Shown: positions 16,718 to 25,183 of the stretch, piece by piece
Numbering within the stretch: the stretch's first letter is position 1
How the letters are laid out: every line of letters begins with the position of its first letter
Assembly: GCA_947471035.1 (NCBI GenBank)
Contig: CANIWJ010000034.1
Span: 1-34,872 of the forward strand
DNA: 34,872 nt
Source of the DNA: Verrucomicrobiota bacterium
GTDB taxonomy: Bacteria > Verrucomicrobiota > Verrucomicrobiia > Opitutales > Opitutaceae
Direction of reading: 5' to 3'
Program-made: the position numbers and the translations under genes
The notes under the pieces: model-generated
What the model saw: only the letters and a program-made list of their open reading frames with translations
What the model was told of the DNA's origin: nothing
The model's database searches: none

Positions 16718-17856
16718 AGCACCACCGCGCCGTCGCCCGTGCCCATGGGCAGGATGTCGGGGCGGGCGCCAAATTTCGCTGCGTAAGCCGCCGCCACCGC
16801 CTCGGCCTGAGCGGCGCCAAAACCCGCCCCGGCCAGCGCCATCACCGCTCCGCCAAAGCCGCCTCCGGTCAACCGCGCACCATAGATGCCCGGAGATGCC
16901 ACCAGAGCATCTACCAGGAAATCGAGCTCCACTGTGCTGTTCTCAAACAAGCGCTGCGAACTGCGATGCGAAGCCGTGAGCAACGCACCGACTTTGTCGA
17001 TATTGCCCGTCTTTAGAGCGTCCACCGTCTCGGCCACCCGCGCGATTTCCTCGACCACATGACGCGCCCGCTTGAACGCCGTCGGCTCGATCTTCGCCTG
17101 CGCCGCCAGCAAGGCCGCGGGCTTTACTTCGACCAGCAGCTTTACCCCGAGGGCCTGCGCCGCGGTCATGCATTCACGGTGCCGGGCTTCGTAGAGCCCG
17201 TCCACCAACGCGTGTTTGGTGTGGGTATTAAAAATCCAAAAACTCGCGCCCGCCGGCATCGGCACAGTGGTGAAGCGGGGCCCCGCGCAATCGATAAACA
17301 CCAAGTGTCCCGCTTTGCCGAAGCCCGACACGCCTTGGTCGAGTATACCGCAAGGTACGCCCACGAAGTGGTTTTCCGCGTGTTTGCCGATTTTAACCAC
17401 CGTCTCGCGATCTGCCGTCTGCCCCGTCGCGCCCAAAAACGCCAGGGCCGAGGCCAGCTCGATCGCTGCGCTGGAGGAAAGCCCCGCGCCGGTCGGCAAA
17501 TCACTGTCCGCCAAGTAATCAAAACCCTCGACCACACTCAGCCCGAAGTGGGGTAAAGCCGCCAGCACACCGAGCGGGTAATTAGTCCAGCTTGAGTTGC
17601 CGCTTTGTTTCACCGGCGCAGCGGCAGGCAAAGTAACCGTCTGGTTGGTGTAGGTGCTGTGGAAATTCCGTTTCCCGTCGGTGCGCCGGGCCAGCGCCAC
17701 GGTGACGCCGCGATCAATCGAGGCCCCCAGCACCGTGCCTCCGTTGTAGTCGGTATGATTGCCGATAAACTCAATACGGCCCGGTGCGCGGGTTACGATC
17801 TCGGGCGCGCAGCCAAAAATATCAACAAACTGTTTGGTGAGGGTAGTTTTGCTCAT
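16714..17856 (-). CDS. galK: Galactokinase
   Basis: The 380-residue GHMP kinase phosphorylates galactose to galactose 1-phosphate, the first step of the Leloir pathway. Visible motifs are the galactokinase signature region PGRIEFIGNHTDYNGG (residues 25-40), the ATP-binding loop GAGLSSSAAIE (123-133), CGILDQGVSGFGK with the catalytic base D173, and ARLTGGGFGGAVMAL near the C-terminus. Length matches the family. In place of the usual IGEHTDYN the protein has IGNHTDYN, with N33 where well-studied enzymes carry Glu. It would serve galactose released by the GH42 enzyme, but it lies in its own minus-strand unit, not in that operon. Genes galT and galE are not in the window. Confidence 0.93.
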   Translation of the reverse strand: MSKTTLTKQFVDIFGCAPEIVTRAPGRIEFIGNHTDYNGGTVLGASIDRGVTVALARRTDGKRNFHSTYTNQTVTLPAAAPVKQSGNSSWTNYPLGVLAALPHFGLSVVEGFDYLADSDLPTGAGLSSSAAIELASALAFLGATGQTADRETVVKIGKHAENHFVGVPCGILDQGVSGFGKAGHLVFIDCAGPRFTTVPMPAGASFWIFNTHTKHALVDGLYEARHRECMTAAQALGVKLLVEVKPAALLAAQAKIEPTAFKRARHVVEEIARVAETVDALKTGNIDKVGALLTASHRSSQRLFENSTVELDFLVDALVASPGIYGARLTGGGFGGAVMALAGAGFGAAQAEAVAAAYAAKFGARPDILPMGTGDGAVVL

Positions 17857-17974
17857 GACGGACGTGGTGGTTTCCAGCCGGTCACCGTCGGTAAACCCCG
17901 TTGTTATGGCGAGCCGGTTTTCTGCCGGTTTTTTGCCATTGCGTGGTCGTAGAAAGCGGATCCGCGACGTGTAC

Positions 17975-19144
17975 TTACCCGCCGTAGATCTGCAGCTCCC
18001 GGCGCACCTCGTAGATCCAGCCCGCCTCCTTGGCGGCGAAATCTGCGGTTACCAAGGCACCATCGTGCGAATTATTCCAATACGCCCACTCCGGGCTGTG
18101 CCAGATTTCCATCTCCGGGCAGATGCCGTCGCCGCTAAACCCAAGTCCGTGCTGCTTGGCTAATTGGTTGGCCACCGCCACCAGCGCGATCGTGGAGCGA
18201 TGGTCGGGATGTGCCCGGTCCGGGTCGTCGTGGTAGGCGATGGCATCGAGAATCAAAGCCGGCAAACCTGCCTCCGCCCCGAAAATCCAGCCCGCCTCGC
18301 AGTGATCCATGCCCAGCCGAGCCTGTTCCAAACTGGCCAGGGACAGCCGCGCCTGCCACGCGCCGAGCAGCACTTCTTTGTACTCTTCGGGTCGCAGAGA
18401 GGCCAAAGCGATTTTACCCACGTCGTGCAAAATGGCGCATGCCGCCAGACCCGGACTCGCTCGGTTGGCGCTGGCTTCGTTCAAGCGCTCGGCCAGCAGC
18501 TGAGTGGCTAGCGCATGTTGCCAAAGGTGTTTCCACTCCAGCCCGCCGCCCAGTTGCGCGCTGTCCTTGAAGAGTTGCAGGGTGCTCACCATCTGCCGCA
18601 CCTGCCGCACCCCGATCATCTGAACGGCGGCCGGCAGATCCACAATCGGCTCGCGCGAACCAATAAAGACCGAGTTCGCCAGCCGTAAAACTCCCACACA
18701 CAAGGCAGGATCGTGCGCGATCGAGGCCACCACTTCATCAATTACCACCTCATCCCGGTCCATCGTGGCGATAAACCTGCGCGCCATCTGCCCCAGGACC
18801 GGAATCGTCTTTAAGTTTTGCATCTCCCACTCGACCTGACGCCAGTCCGGCATCTGCTGGCCAACCTTCATGGCACGTTGCTCCACCTCGGCCGGACTGA
18901 GTTTACAGGTGGCGGCGAGGGTCGCCAAAGGAACGATCACGCCGACCCGCGTTTCGAGTGGTTTCTCGCCAGAATACTCCGTCAGGTCCGGTTCCTTGGC
19001 CAAGGCCTCGGCACTTCCGTCCTCCTCTGGATCGGGAGCGGACACATTCATGGCGGAAACCAAGGCCGGATCGTTGACCGTGGTCTCCTCGTCGCCGTTT
19101 TCCAACCCGGCGGATCGATTTAAAAAAGCCCGCCAAAATGCCAT
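17975..19144 (-). CDS. HDOD-domain signalling protein
   Basis: The product has an acidic, low-complexity N-terminus (about 1-80) followed by an HDOD domain: LKTIPVLGQMARRFIATMDR, IAHDPALCVGVLRLANSVFI, AVQMIGVRQVRQMV, and ACAILHDVGKIALASL with the HD pair kept, then AIAYHDDP. HDOD proteins are non-catalytic or unproven relatives of HD-GYP phosphodiesterases and take part in signalling and stress control. The start at 19144 (MAFWRAF) was preferred; the frame extends up to 19192 with another ATG. No partner domain such as a receiver or GGDEF domain is present. No obvious operon partner is seen; galK lies 118 bases downstream on the same strand. Confidence 0.85.
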   Translation of the reverse strand: MAFWRAFLNRSAGLENGDEETTVNDPALVSAMNVSAPDPEEDGSAEALAKEPDLTEYSGEKPLETRVGVIVPLATLAATCKLSPAEVEQRAMKVGQQMPDWRQVEWEMQNLKTIPVLGQMARRFIATMDRDEVVIDEVVASIAHDPALCVGVLRLANSVFIGSREPIVDLPAAVQMIGVRQVRQMVSTLQLFKDSAQLGGGLEWKHLWQHALATQLLAERLNEASANRASPGLAACAILHDVGKIALASLRPEEYKEVLLGAWQARLSLASLEQARLGMDHCEAGWIFGAEAGLPALILDAIAYHDDPDRAHPDHRSTIALVAVANQLAKQHGLGFSGDGICPEMEIWHSPEWAYWNNSHDGALVTADFAAKEAGWIYEVRRELQIYGG

Positions 19145-19240
19145 GACGCCATCATCGGCACATTCGCACCGAACTTGAGCGAACCCGCACAATCCTAAAA
19201 AGCAGGTTGGTTCGTCCCGGATAGTGCGTGAACTAGCCTC

Positions 19241-20974
19241 ATGGGCATAGACCGCGTTTACCGCTCAATCCGAACTGGGGTGATTTTTCTCGCCGCTATC
19301 GTCTCTGCCGTGGCCGGTGAGGGGACGGCTTTGACCACGCCGGAGGTCGGACGCTATGCGGCAACTCCAGTGCGCGACAGCGGTTTCCCCAAGGATGCGA
19401 TGCCGCTCTACACCGCGCGCCTGCTCGCTGCCATCAATCTCCCCGGCACACTTGCCGCCACCGATCACCTGCTCGATGCAGCGCTAGGCGCGAAACTCGA
19501 TCCGTTTCATCTTCACGCCATCGTCCACAGCGAACGCGTGGGCGGCGAACGCTGGCCGGAAGCGCTCCGCGCCAAGTTCCGCGCCTACGCCGCGCGTTGG
19601 GATTTTACCAAACCCATCGGGGTTTCCCTCAATTACGAACTCATGCGCGATGGTGCCGGCTGGATCGCGGCGGGCGTCTGGCCCGACCTGATAGACGCCG
19701 CCGGTAATTCCGCCGAACGCATTCGCCAGCTTTGTGGCGATCGACTACGAAAAACTCTCGCCGCCCTGCCTCTCGAAGGTGCGACCGAATACGACGCTCC
19801 GCTCTACTACGGCACCGACTTCATGGCCTTGCGCCTGCTGGTGGATTTCGCCGACGAGCCCGACCTGCGTGACGCCGCCCGTCGCGCGCTGGAAGGCATG
19901 CTCGTGCAAACCGCCGCCCACTGGCACCGGGGCTATGCCATCACCTCGGCTGGACGCGCCAAATACTGGGGCTCGCAACAAGTCTCTCCCGACGCCCCCG
20001 GTGCCACCACCGCCATGGCTTGGATGCTCTTTGGCGGTGATCGCGACGCGCATATCGAGGGCGTGCCGCAAGGATTTTGGTTTACTTACCCGAGCCCTTG
20101 GCTCGCCTCCCTTGGCCCCTTGAAAAGCTGGCACGCCACCCTGCCGGTGCCCCGCAACGTCCGCGCCAGCGTGCTGATCCCGTCGCATCGTTTCTTTGTG
20201 CGCAAACAAGCCTGGATCACCGCCGACTACGGCCTCGCCAGCCAGCGCACCGACGGCACCCCGGCCAACAGTTACCTCTATAAGGAAACCCGCAACGTGG
20301 TCCTTCGCTGGGTTTCCCCCAAGCCCGCCAGCACCTTTATCGTATTCCAGGAAAACCGCCACCGCCCCACCGAGCAAATCGCCAACGCCTTCGCCTACGG
20401 GGAAAACCCCTACGCTCAAACCCTCCAGCATGAAGGCACCGTGCTGGGTGTTTATGATGTGCCGGCCGACTACGGCTTTCACCGCGTGATCGCGCCCTTC
20501 ACCACCCGGGGAGCTATCGTGTCCCGGATCGAACGCGACGGCTGGATATGTACCCATGGCGGTTCCGTGCTCTTTGCGTTCCGCACCCTCACCCCAGCCA
20601 CCTGGTTAACTCCCGACCATAAGGAGGGTCTCGACCTTTACGCCACCGCGCCCGACTGCCGTCGCGGCGGCTGGATTCTTGAAACTGCGCCCCCCGCCCG
20701 CTACCCGGCCGCCAGCCCTGCCGCCGCGCTCGAGGCGTTCGCCGCTGATATGACCGCTCGTACCCGGGCCACGCTGAACCTCGCCGTCACTCCGCTGCGC
20801 CTGACTTTTACCAATTTCGATGGGTATACGCTCGATCTTACGTGGAAGCCTCCCGCCGCCGCCTACGCCGGAGAATGCCGGGTCAATGGCCGCCCGGTCG
20901 ATTACTCCGTTTTCCCTCTGCTGGACATTCTCGATTCGGGCAGCCGCACCATCGCCTTGCCAGCGCTCAACTAG
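19241..20974 (+). CDS. Secreted protein of unknown function, possibly alpha/alpha-toroid plus beta-sandwich
   Basis: I do not recognise the family. The 577-residue product begins with a signal peptide (GVIFLAAIVSAVAGE). The first 300 residues are mostly helical and rich in Ala and Leu; the second half is beta-rich (RNVVLRWVSPKPASTFIVFQ, LGVYDVPADYGFHRVIAPF, RLTFTNFDGYTLDLTWK). This layout recalls polysaccharide lyases or GH enzymes with an alpha/alpha toroid followed by a beta-sandwich. Conserved-looking polar stretches such as EYDAPLYYGTDF and NYELMRDGAGW could be active-site candidates, but no catalytic set can be named. It starts 49 bases from 19192, divergent from the HDOD gene. Confidence 0.7.
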   Translation: MGIDRVYRSIRTGVIFLAAIVSAVAGEGTALTTPEVGRYAATPVRDSGFPKDAMPLYTARLLAAINLPGTLAATDHLLDAALGAKLDPFHLHAIVHSERVGGERWPEALRAKFRAYAARWDFTKPIGVSLNYELMRDGAGWIAAGVWPDLIDAAGNSAERIRQLCGDRLRKTLAALPLEGATEYDAPLYYGTDFMALRLLVDFADEPDLRDAARRALEGMLVQTAAHWHRGYAITSAGRAKYWGSQQVSPDAPGATTAMAWMLFGGDRDAHIEGVPQGFWFTYPSPWLASLGPLKSWHATLPVPRNVRASVLIPSHRFFVRKQAWITADYGLASQRTDGTPANSYLYKETRNVVLRWVSPKPASTFIVFQENRHRPTEQIANAFAYGENPYAQTLQHEGTVLGVYDVPADYGFHRVIAPFTTRGAIVSRIERDGWICTHGGSVLFAFRTLTPATWLTPDHKEGLDLYATAPDCRRGGWILETAPPARYPAASPAAALEAFAADMTARTRATLNLAVTPLRLTFTNFDGYTLDLTWKPPAAAYAGECRVNGRPVDYSVFPLLDILDSGSRTIALPALN

Positions 20975-20992
20975 CCCCGCTGTTTTTGAGCC

Positions 20993-21376
20993 ATGCTGAT
21001 CGTCTATACTTACAAGAACTGCGACACCTGTCGTCGTGCGGTGAAGTGGCTGGCGGCGCAGGGGCTCGCGTATGTTGAGAAACCGATTCGCGACCAGCCG
21101 CCGTCCGTCGCCGAGCTGCGGTGTATGCTCGGCATTTTAGGCGGCGAGCGCCGGAGGCTGTGCAATACGTCCGGGGCGGACTACCGGGCGGAGAAATTGG
21201 GCGAGCAGCTCGTCACGTTTACCGAGCTGGAGTTTCTGGGTCGGCTTGCGGCCAACGGGAACTTGATCAAGCGACCGTTTTTGATCCGTGATTTCGCGCC
21301 GGACGCCCCGACCGCCGCCGCTTGCGGCTTGATTGGTTTCGACGCGGCGGCATGGCAGGCAGCGCTTTTACCGTAG
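20993..21376 (+). CDS. ArsC/Spx-like thioredoxin-fold protein
   Basis: The 127-residue product starts with YTYKNCDTCRRAVKWL, giving a C10-x-x-C13 motif, and ends with RPFLIRDFAP. This matches the ArsC/Spx/YffB family (arsenate reductase-like glutaredoxin fold). The family's conserved basic residue near KRPFL is kept as K-R-P. Members include arsenate reductases, Spx regulators and proteins of unknown role; no other arsenic gene is nearby, so arsenate reduction is not shown. It begins 18 bases after the preceding stop. Confidence 0.85.
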   Translation: MLIVYTYKNCDTCRRAVKWLAAQGLAYVEKPIRDQPPSVAELRCMLGILGGERRRLCNTSGADYRAEKLGEQLVTFTELEFLGRLAANGNLIKRPFLIRDFAPDAPTAAACGLIGFDAAAWQAALLP

Positions 21377-21409
21377 CGCTTCCGGGCGGAGGTCGGCAGC
21401 CTGCGAGGC

Positions 21410-21772
21410 ATGTTCGAAAACAAACGGGAGCCTTTGTTACCGATGTCGCGTTTTTTGGGACGCCTCGGCTGGTCGGTGCTCGCGACGCTCGGCGTGGTAC
21501 TGGTCGCGCTGCTTATCGGAGTCTTGGGTTATCACTACATCGCCCGGCTAGGCTGGATTGATGCGCTGCTCAACGCAGCCATGATCCTCACTGGCATGGG
21601 GCCGGTGAACCCCATGAACGATGTGCCCTCCAAGCTATTTGCTTCAGTGTATGCCTTGTTCAGCGGATTCGTGGTGCTTACGTCCATGGGTTTCGTGCTT
21701 TCGCCGGTATTTCATCGCATCATCCACACCTTCCATCTCGCCGAGGATGGCGCGGGAGAGCCGGCGGGTTAA
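21410..21772 (+). CDS. Two-helix membrane protein resembling a K+-channel pore domain
   Basis: The 120-residue product has TM1 at about 22-44 and TM2 at about 75-100. Between them is WIDALLNAAMILTGMGPVNP, where residues 49-68 align by eye with the pore helix and filter of two-TM potassium channels (W-x-D-A-L then T-x-G-x-G). The filter-like TGMGPV (61-66) differs from the classic TVGYG. The flanking KLFASVYALFSGFVVL also resembles the inner helix of such channels. There is no cytoplasmic ligand-binding domain. Function is not proved. A GAGG sequence sits just before the ATG at 21410; the Met at residue 12 is another possible start. Confidence 0.65.
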   Translation: MFENKREPLLPMSRFLGRLGWSVLATLGVVLVALLIGVLGYHYIARLGWIDALLNAAMILTGMGPVNPMNDVPSKLFASVYALFSGFVVLTSMGFVLSPVFHRIIHTFHLAEDGAGEPAG

Positions 21773-21774
21773 CG

Positions 21775-22947
21775 TTAAGGGCCGGATAACGGAGCGCGCG
21801 CCGGACTCTGGCCCAGCGCGACGCGCAGTACCGCCCCGGTAATAAGCTGGCCCGACGGGCCGTGCAGGCCGGCTTCACCGGCGTGGGTCGCCCAGGGCAG
21901 GCGGGCAAAAACGTGCGGGGCGCCTGCGCTCCGGAGCGCGGCGGCGAGGCGTTCGCTGTGGCGGCACCAGACCAGTTGATCCAGTGCGCCGTGCATCAGG
22001 AGCGTTGGCGGCACATCGAGGCGGGCGAGCTGTTCCGCGCTGCCGCTGCGGTAGAGTTCCTTGCGCCCTTCCGGCCCGCCGCCGAGGTATTGGTGCATCA
22101 GTTTATCGGAGTTGAGCGAGTCGGTGGCGGAGCGGATCGACCAGACGAAATTCAAATCATGGACCGCATACAGCGCCACGACTGCCCGCACCCCCGGCAG
22201 GGGCGAGCCGTAGGCGGTGGCGGCGGCGATCTGGCCACCGGCGCTCCGGCCGACCAAGGTGAGCCGCTCGGGATCAATGCCGAGATCGGTCGCGTGGCTG
22301 CGCACCCAATCTACGGCCTGGCGCAGGTCGTCGCTTTGGGCCGGCCACGGATGGGCGGGGGCGAGGCGGTAGCTGATCGCCGCCACGGCCACGCCCCGGG
22401 CCGCCAGCCAGTGGTTAAAATCGGCGAGTTGGGTGCGGTCGCCGCTATCCCAGCCACCCCCGTGGACCAGCACCACGCAGGGCGCGCCGGAGTGCGGGAA
22501 GGGGGAGAGGTTCTGAGCCGGGTAAAAATCGAGCGGCAGATCCGGGCCCACCATATAGGGCAGGACGCGGCCGTGTCGCACCGCGAAGGGCCAGCGCCAG
22601 AGACGCAGCCAGGACCAGAGGGGTGGTTGCGGAGCGATTTTCCCGAAGGTGGTTTCCAGCTCGCGCGTCAGAGAGCGGTGCAAGCGCCACGCCGACCAGG
22701 AGGGGCGGGCGAAGAGTAGGGCGGCGAGTGCGGCCAGGCTGGCGGCGGCAAACGCGGCGGCGCTGTTTTGCCGTATCGCGAATCGACCGGCCCAGACACT
22801 GAGCCCAAGGGCGGGCAGACTCCAGAAATGACCGAGCTCGGTGGCAATCAGAGCGACCAGCCAGGTGCGGTAACGGCGGGCGGGCTGAACCGAAAATCGC
22901 GCGACCGCGAGCAGGGTGACGGCGGCGAGCAACAAAACAGATGGCAT
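21775..22947 (-). CDS. Membrane-anchored alpha/beta hydrolase (esterase-like)
   Basis: The 390-residue product has about three N-terminal hydrophobic helices (1-85) and then an alpha/beta hydrolase of the BD-FAE/HSL-like kind: oxyanion motif HGGGWDSGD (162-170), nucleophile elbow GRSAGGQ with S235, DVPPTLLMHGALDQLV with the acid Asp, and a final His in ATHAGE. It hydrolyses an ester of unknown kind at the membrane. It converges with the two-TM gene with only 2 bases between stops. A run of 12 G (22985-22996) lies 37 bases upstream of its start. Confidence 0.85.
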   Translation of the reverse strand: MPSVLLLAAVTLLAVARFSVQPARRYRTWLVALIATELGHFWSLPALGLSVWAGRFAIRQNSAAAFAAASLAALAALLFARPSWSAWRLHRSLTRELETTFGKIAPQPPLWSWLRLWRWPFAVRHGRVLPYMVGPDLPLDFYPAQNLSPFPHSGAPCVVLVHGGGWDSGDRTQLADFNHWLAARGVAVAAISYRLAPAHPWPAQSDDLRQAVDWVRSHATDLGIDPERLTLVGRSAGGQIAAATAYGSPLPGVRAVVALYAVHDLNFVWSIRSATDSLNSDKLMHQYLGGGPEGRKELYRSGSAEQLARLDVPPTLLMHGALDQLVWCRHSERLAAALRSAGAPHVFARLPWATHAGEAGLHGPSGQLITGAVLRVALGQSPARAPLSGP

Positions 22948-22984
22948 GGGAGTTCCCGGTGCAGCCGAGGTAAACCAGCGCGCC

Positions 22985-22996
22985 GGGGGGGGGGGG
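22985..22996. repeat. Homopolymer of 12 G
   Basis: Twelve G in a row lie between the start of the alpha/beta hydrolase gene (22947) and the stop of the SHD1 gene (23000), both minus-strand. On the transcribed strand this is poly-C located about 38-49 bases before the hydrolase start. Such tracts change length by slippage. A sequencing or assembly length error is also common in these runs. Confidence 0.9.
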
Positions 22997-22999
22997 AGG

Positions 23000-23758
23000 T
23001 CAGTCCTTCGGCCAGGTTTCTTTTTTTCGCAATCCGTCGGGCAGAGCGTTTTCGTAGATCAGTTCATCGCCGCGATAAACTCGCAGCCAGATGCCGTAGA
23101 GCGTCTCGCGGCTGGTGTTATCACCGGTTTTGGCCGAGACGATGTTGCCGTTGTATTTGGTTTTAAAGGCCGAGACGGTTTCGGTGCGAAAATCCAGGCG
23201 GCCCTTCGCGTCGATGTTTTCCAGTTTGGCGCGATAGGCTTTGCGTCGCAGGCCTTCTTTTTTCCCCTCGGTATGGAGGTCGTCGATAGTGGCGAAAAGC
23301 AGGTATTCGGCGCGCAGGTCATGGAGCGGCTCGTTGCCTTGATTGGTCAGGATGACGCCGTAGCCCCATTTCTCTTCGGTGATGGTCTGGCCTTTTTTCA
23401 CCAGTTCGCCGGATGTCAGGATGATGTCCTTGTCGATTTTTTCGGTTCCGAACTTCGCCCGGCTCATCTGGACGTCCAGCGAGGCAGGGGCGGCAGCTTT
23501 GGGTTTGGTCGCTTCGCGAGCGGCCCAGGCTTTGAGCTCGGTCTGATCGCCGGGGCTGAGTTTTTCGAGCGGTAGATTAAAAAACTGGCCGTCGTCGCGG
23601 CGGATTTTGACCTGATCGCCGTGCACCTCGACCACGTCGGCCTGGATGGAGCGGCCTTGGGTGTCGGTCAGGGTGCGGAGTTCGGCGCGGACGATTACCA
23701 CACTGGCGACGAGTACAAGACAGAGTGAGCGCACGTGGCACCCGGAACGGGTTTTCAT
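23000..23758 (-). CDS. Secreted SHD1-domain protein of unknown function
   Basis: The 252-residue product has a signal peptide (LCLVLVASVVIVRAE, cleavage about 26) and then an SHD1-like domain: LRTLTDTQGRSIQADVVEVH, QVKIRRDDGQFFNLPLEKLS (about 27-75). This domain is frequent in secreted proteins of Planctomycetes and Verrucomicrobia. The rest (about 90-252) is beta-rich, with GYGVILTNQGNEPLHDLRAE recalling a DUF/immunoglobulin-like fold. No enzyme motif is seen. It is divergent from the metY gene, with 110 bases between the starts. Confidence 0.75.
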   Translation of the reverse strand: MKTRSGCHVRSLCLVLVASVVIVRAELRTLTDTQGRSIQADVVEVHGDQVKIRRDDGQFFNLPLEKLSPGDQTELKAWAAREATKPKAAAPASLDVQMSRAKFGTEKIDKDIILTSGELVKKGQTITEEKWGYGVILTNQGNEPLHDLRAEYLLFATIDDLHTEGKKEGLRRKAYRAKLENIDAKGRLDFRTETVSAFKTKYNGNIVSAKTGDNTSRETLYGIWLRVYRGDELIYENALPDGLRKKETWPKD

Positions 23759-23868
23759 GCAAAGAGTGCATCTTTAAACGCCGTGCGGCTCCAAGCTTAT
23801 TTCTTTCTTCCGGTTGGTCTTCCCGCTTTCCGGCGGGCGGGCGCGCCCTCAGGCTCGGAGTTTTCACC

Positions 23869-25182
23869 ATGTCCTCACTTAAACCTTATCCCACCGGCCT
23901 CGGCACCCGCTCTTTGCACGCAGGGCAGACGCCTGATTCCGCCACCGGCTCCCGCGCGGTGCCGCTTTACCAGACCACGAGTTATGTGTTTCGCGACACC
24001 GAGCACGCCGCCAATCTCTTCGCGCTAAAGGAACTCGGGAACATCTACACCCGGATCATGAATCCGACCACTGATGTGTTCGAGCAGCGCATCGCCGCGC
24101 TGGAAGGCGGCAGCGCCGCCCTAGCCCACGCCTCGGGGCAGGCGGCCATCACGGATGCGATTCTCAATCTTGCGGGAGCGGGGGATCACATCGTCTCGGT
24201 CGCCCAGCTCTATGGCGGCACCTACAACTTATTTCACCACACGCTGCCGAAGCTGGGCATCGAGATCACCTTTGTGGACGCGGACGATCCGGAGTCGTTT
24301 CGCCGCGCGGTCCGGCCGAATACCAAGGCGTTTTACGGCGAAGGCCTGGGCAATCCGGCTTTGAACATCTTTCCTGTCGAGGACGTGGCTAAAATCGCCC
24401 GCTCCGTCGGGGTGCCTTTGATTTTGGACAACACCTGTCTGTCGCCCATCTTGCACCGTTCGTTCGAGTGGGGAGCCAACATCATCGTTCACTCCACCAC
24501 CAAGTATATGGCGGGGCACGGCACCTCGATCGGCGGCATCGTGGTGGACGGCGGCAATTTCGATTGGGGCTCGGGTCGTTTCCCCGGCTTCACCACCCCG
24601 GACGCTTCCTACCACGGCTTGGTGCATTGGGATGCGTTCAAGGCCTTCGCTCCCGCTGGTGGAACCAATATCGCCTTCGCGATGAAGATGCGCCTCCAGC
24701 TCCTGCGCGACATGGGCGGATGTATTTCACCGTTCAACGCCTGGCAGTCCCTGATCGGCATCGAGACCCTGCATCTGCGCATGGAGCGCATCTGTGCCAA
24801 TGCCCTAGCGACCGCGCATTTCCTACAGGACCACCCGAAGGTGGCGTGGGTTAATTACCCCGGTCTGCCCGGCTCGAAATATCACGCTGCGGCCAACAAG
24901 TATCTGACCGGTGGTTACGGCGGCCTGCTCGGCTTCGGTGTGAAAGCTGGCTTCGAAGGTGCCAAACGCACCATCAATGCATTCCGGCTTTTCAGTCATC
25001 TCGCCAATATCGGCGACGCCAAGAGTCTGGCCATCCATCCCGCGAGCACGACCCACAGCCAGCTCACATCCGCCGAGCAGGTAAGCAGCGGTGTGCAGCC
25101 CGACTACATCCGCCTGAGCCTGGGTTGCGAGGACTTCGCGGACTTGCGTGCCGATCTCGAACAGGCCTTGGCCAAGGCCTGA
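23869..25182 (+). CDS. metY: O-acetylhomoserine sulfhydrylase
   Basis: This 437-residue PLP enzyme of the Cys/Met metabolism family has GTRSLHAGQTPDSATGSRAV, PLYQTTSYVF, IYTRIMNPTTDVFEQRIAAL, LYGGTYNLF and the PLP lysine K212 in HSTTKYMAGHG, followed by GGIVVDGGNFDW. The long insert and length of about 430 point to O-acetylhomoserine aminocarboxypropyltransferase rather than cystathionine synthases of about 390. It makes homocysteine from O-acetylhomoserine and sulfide. The start at 23869 was chosen because the family begins there; the frame runs back to 23725. No SAM riboswitch could be recognised in 23759-23868. Confidence 0.93.
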   Translation: MSSLKPYPTGLGTRSLHAGQTPDSATGSRAVPLYQTTSYVFRDTEHAANLFALKELGNIYTRIMNPTTDVFEQRIAALEGGSAALAHASGQAAITDAILNLAGAGDHIVSVAQLYGGTYNLFHHTLPKLGIEITFVDADDPESFRRAVRPNTKAFYGEGLGNPALNIFPVEDVAKIARSVGVPLILDNTCLSPILHRSFEWGANIIVHSTTKYMAGHGTSIGGIVVDGGNFDWGSGRFPGFTTPDASYHGLVHWDAFKAFAPAGGTNIAFAMKMRLQLLRDMGGCISPFNAWQSLIGIETLHLRMERICANALATAHFLQDHPKVAWVNYPGLPGSKYHAAANKYLTGGYGGLLGFGVKAGFEGAKRTINAFRLFSHLANIGDAKSLAIHPASTTHSQLTSAEQVSSGVQPDYIRLSLGCEDFADLRADLEQALAKA

Positions 25183-25183
25183 T

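Noticed and set aside
17857..17974. Repeated GCCGGTTTT sequence near the galK start as a terminator
   Set aside because: The repeat is direct, not inverted, so it cannot form a stem.
21862..22719. Plus-strand open frame opposite the alpha/beta hydrolase
   Set aside because: The hydrolase catalytic motifs are on the minus strand and the plus frame shows only composition effects.
23759..23868. Possible SAM-responsive leader before metY
   Set aside because: Only a weak AAAGA/TCTTT hairpin and a G+C-rich stretch were seen; no known SAM riboswitch core could be recognised.
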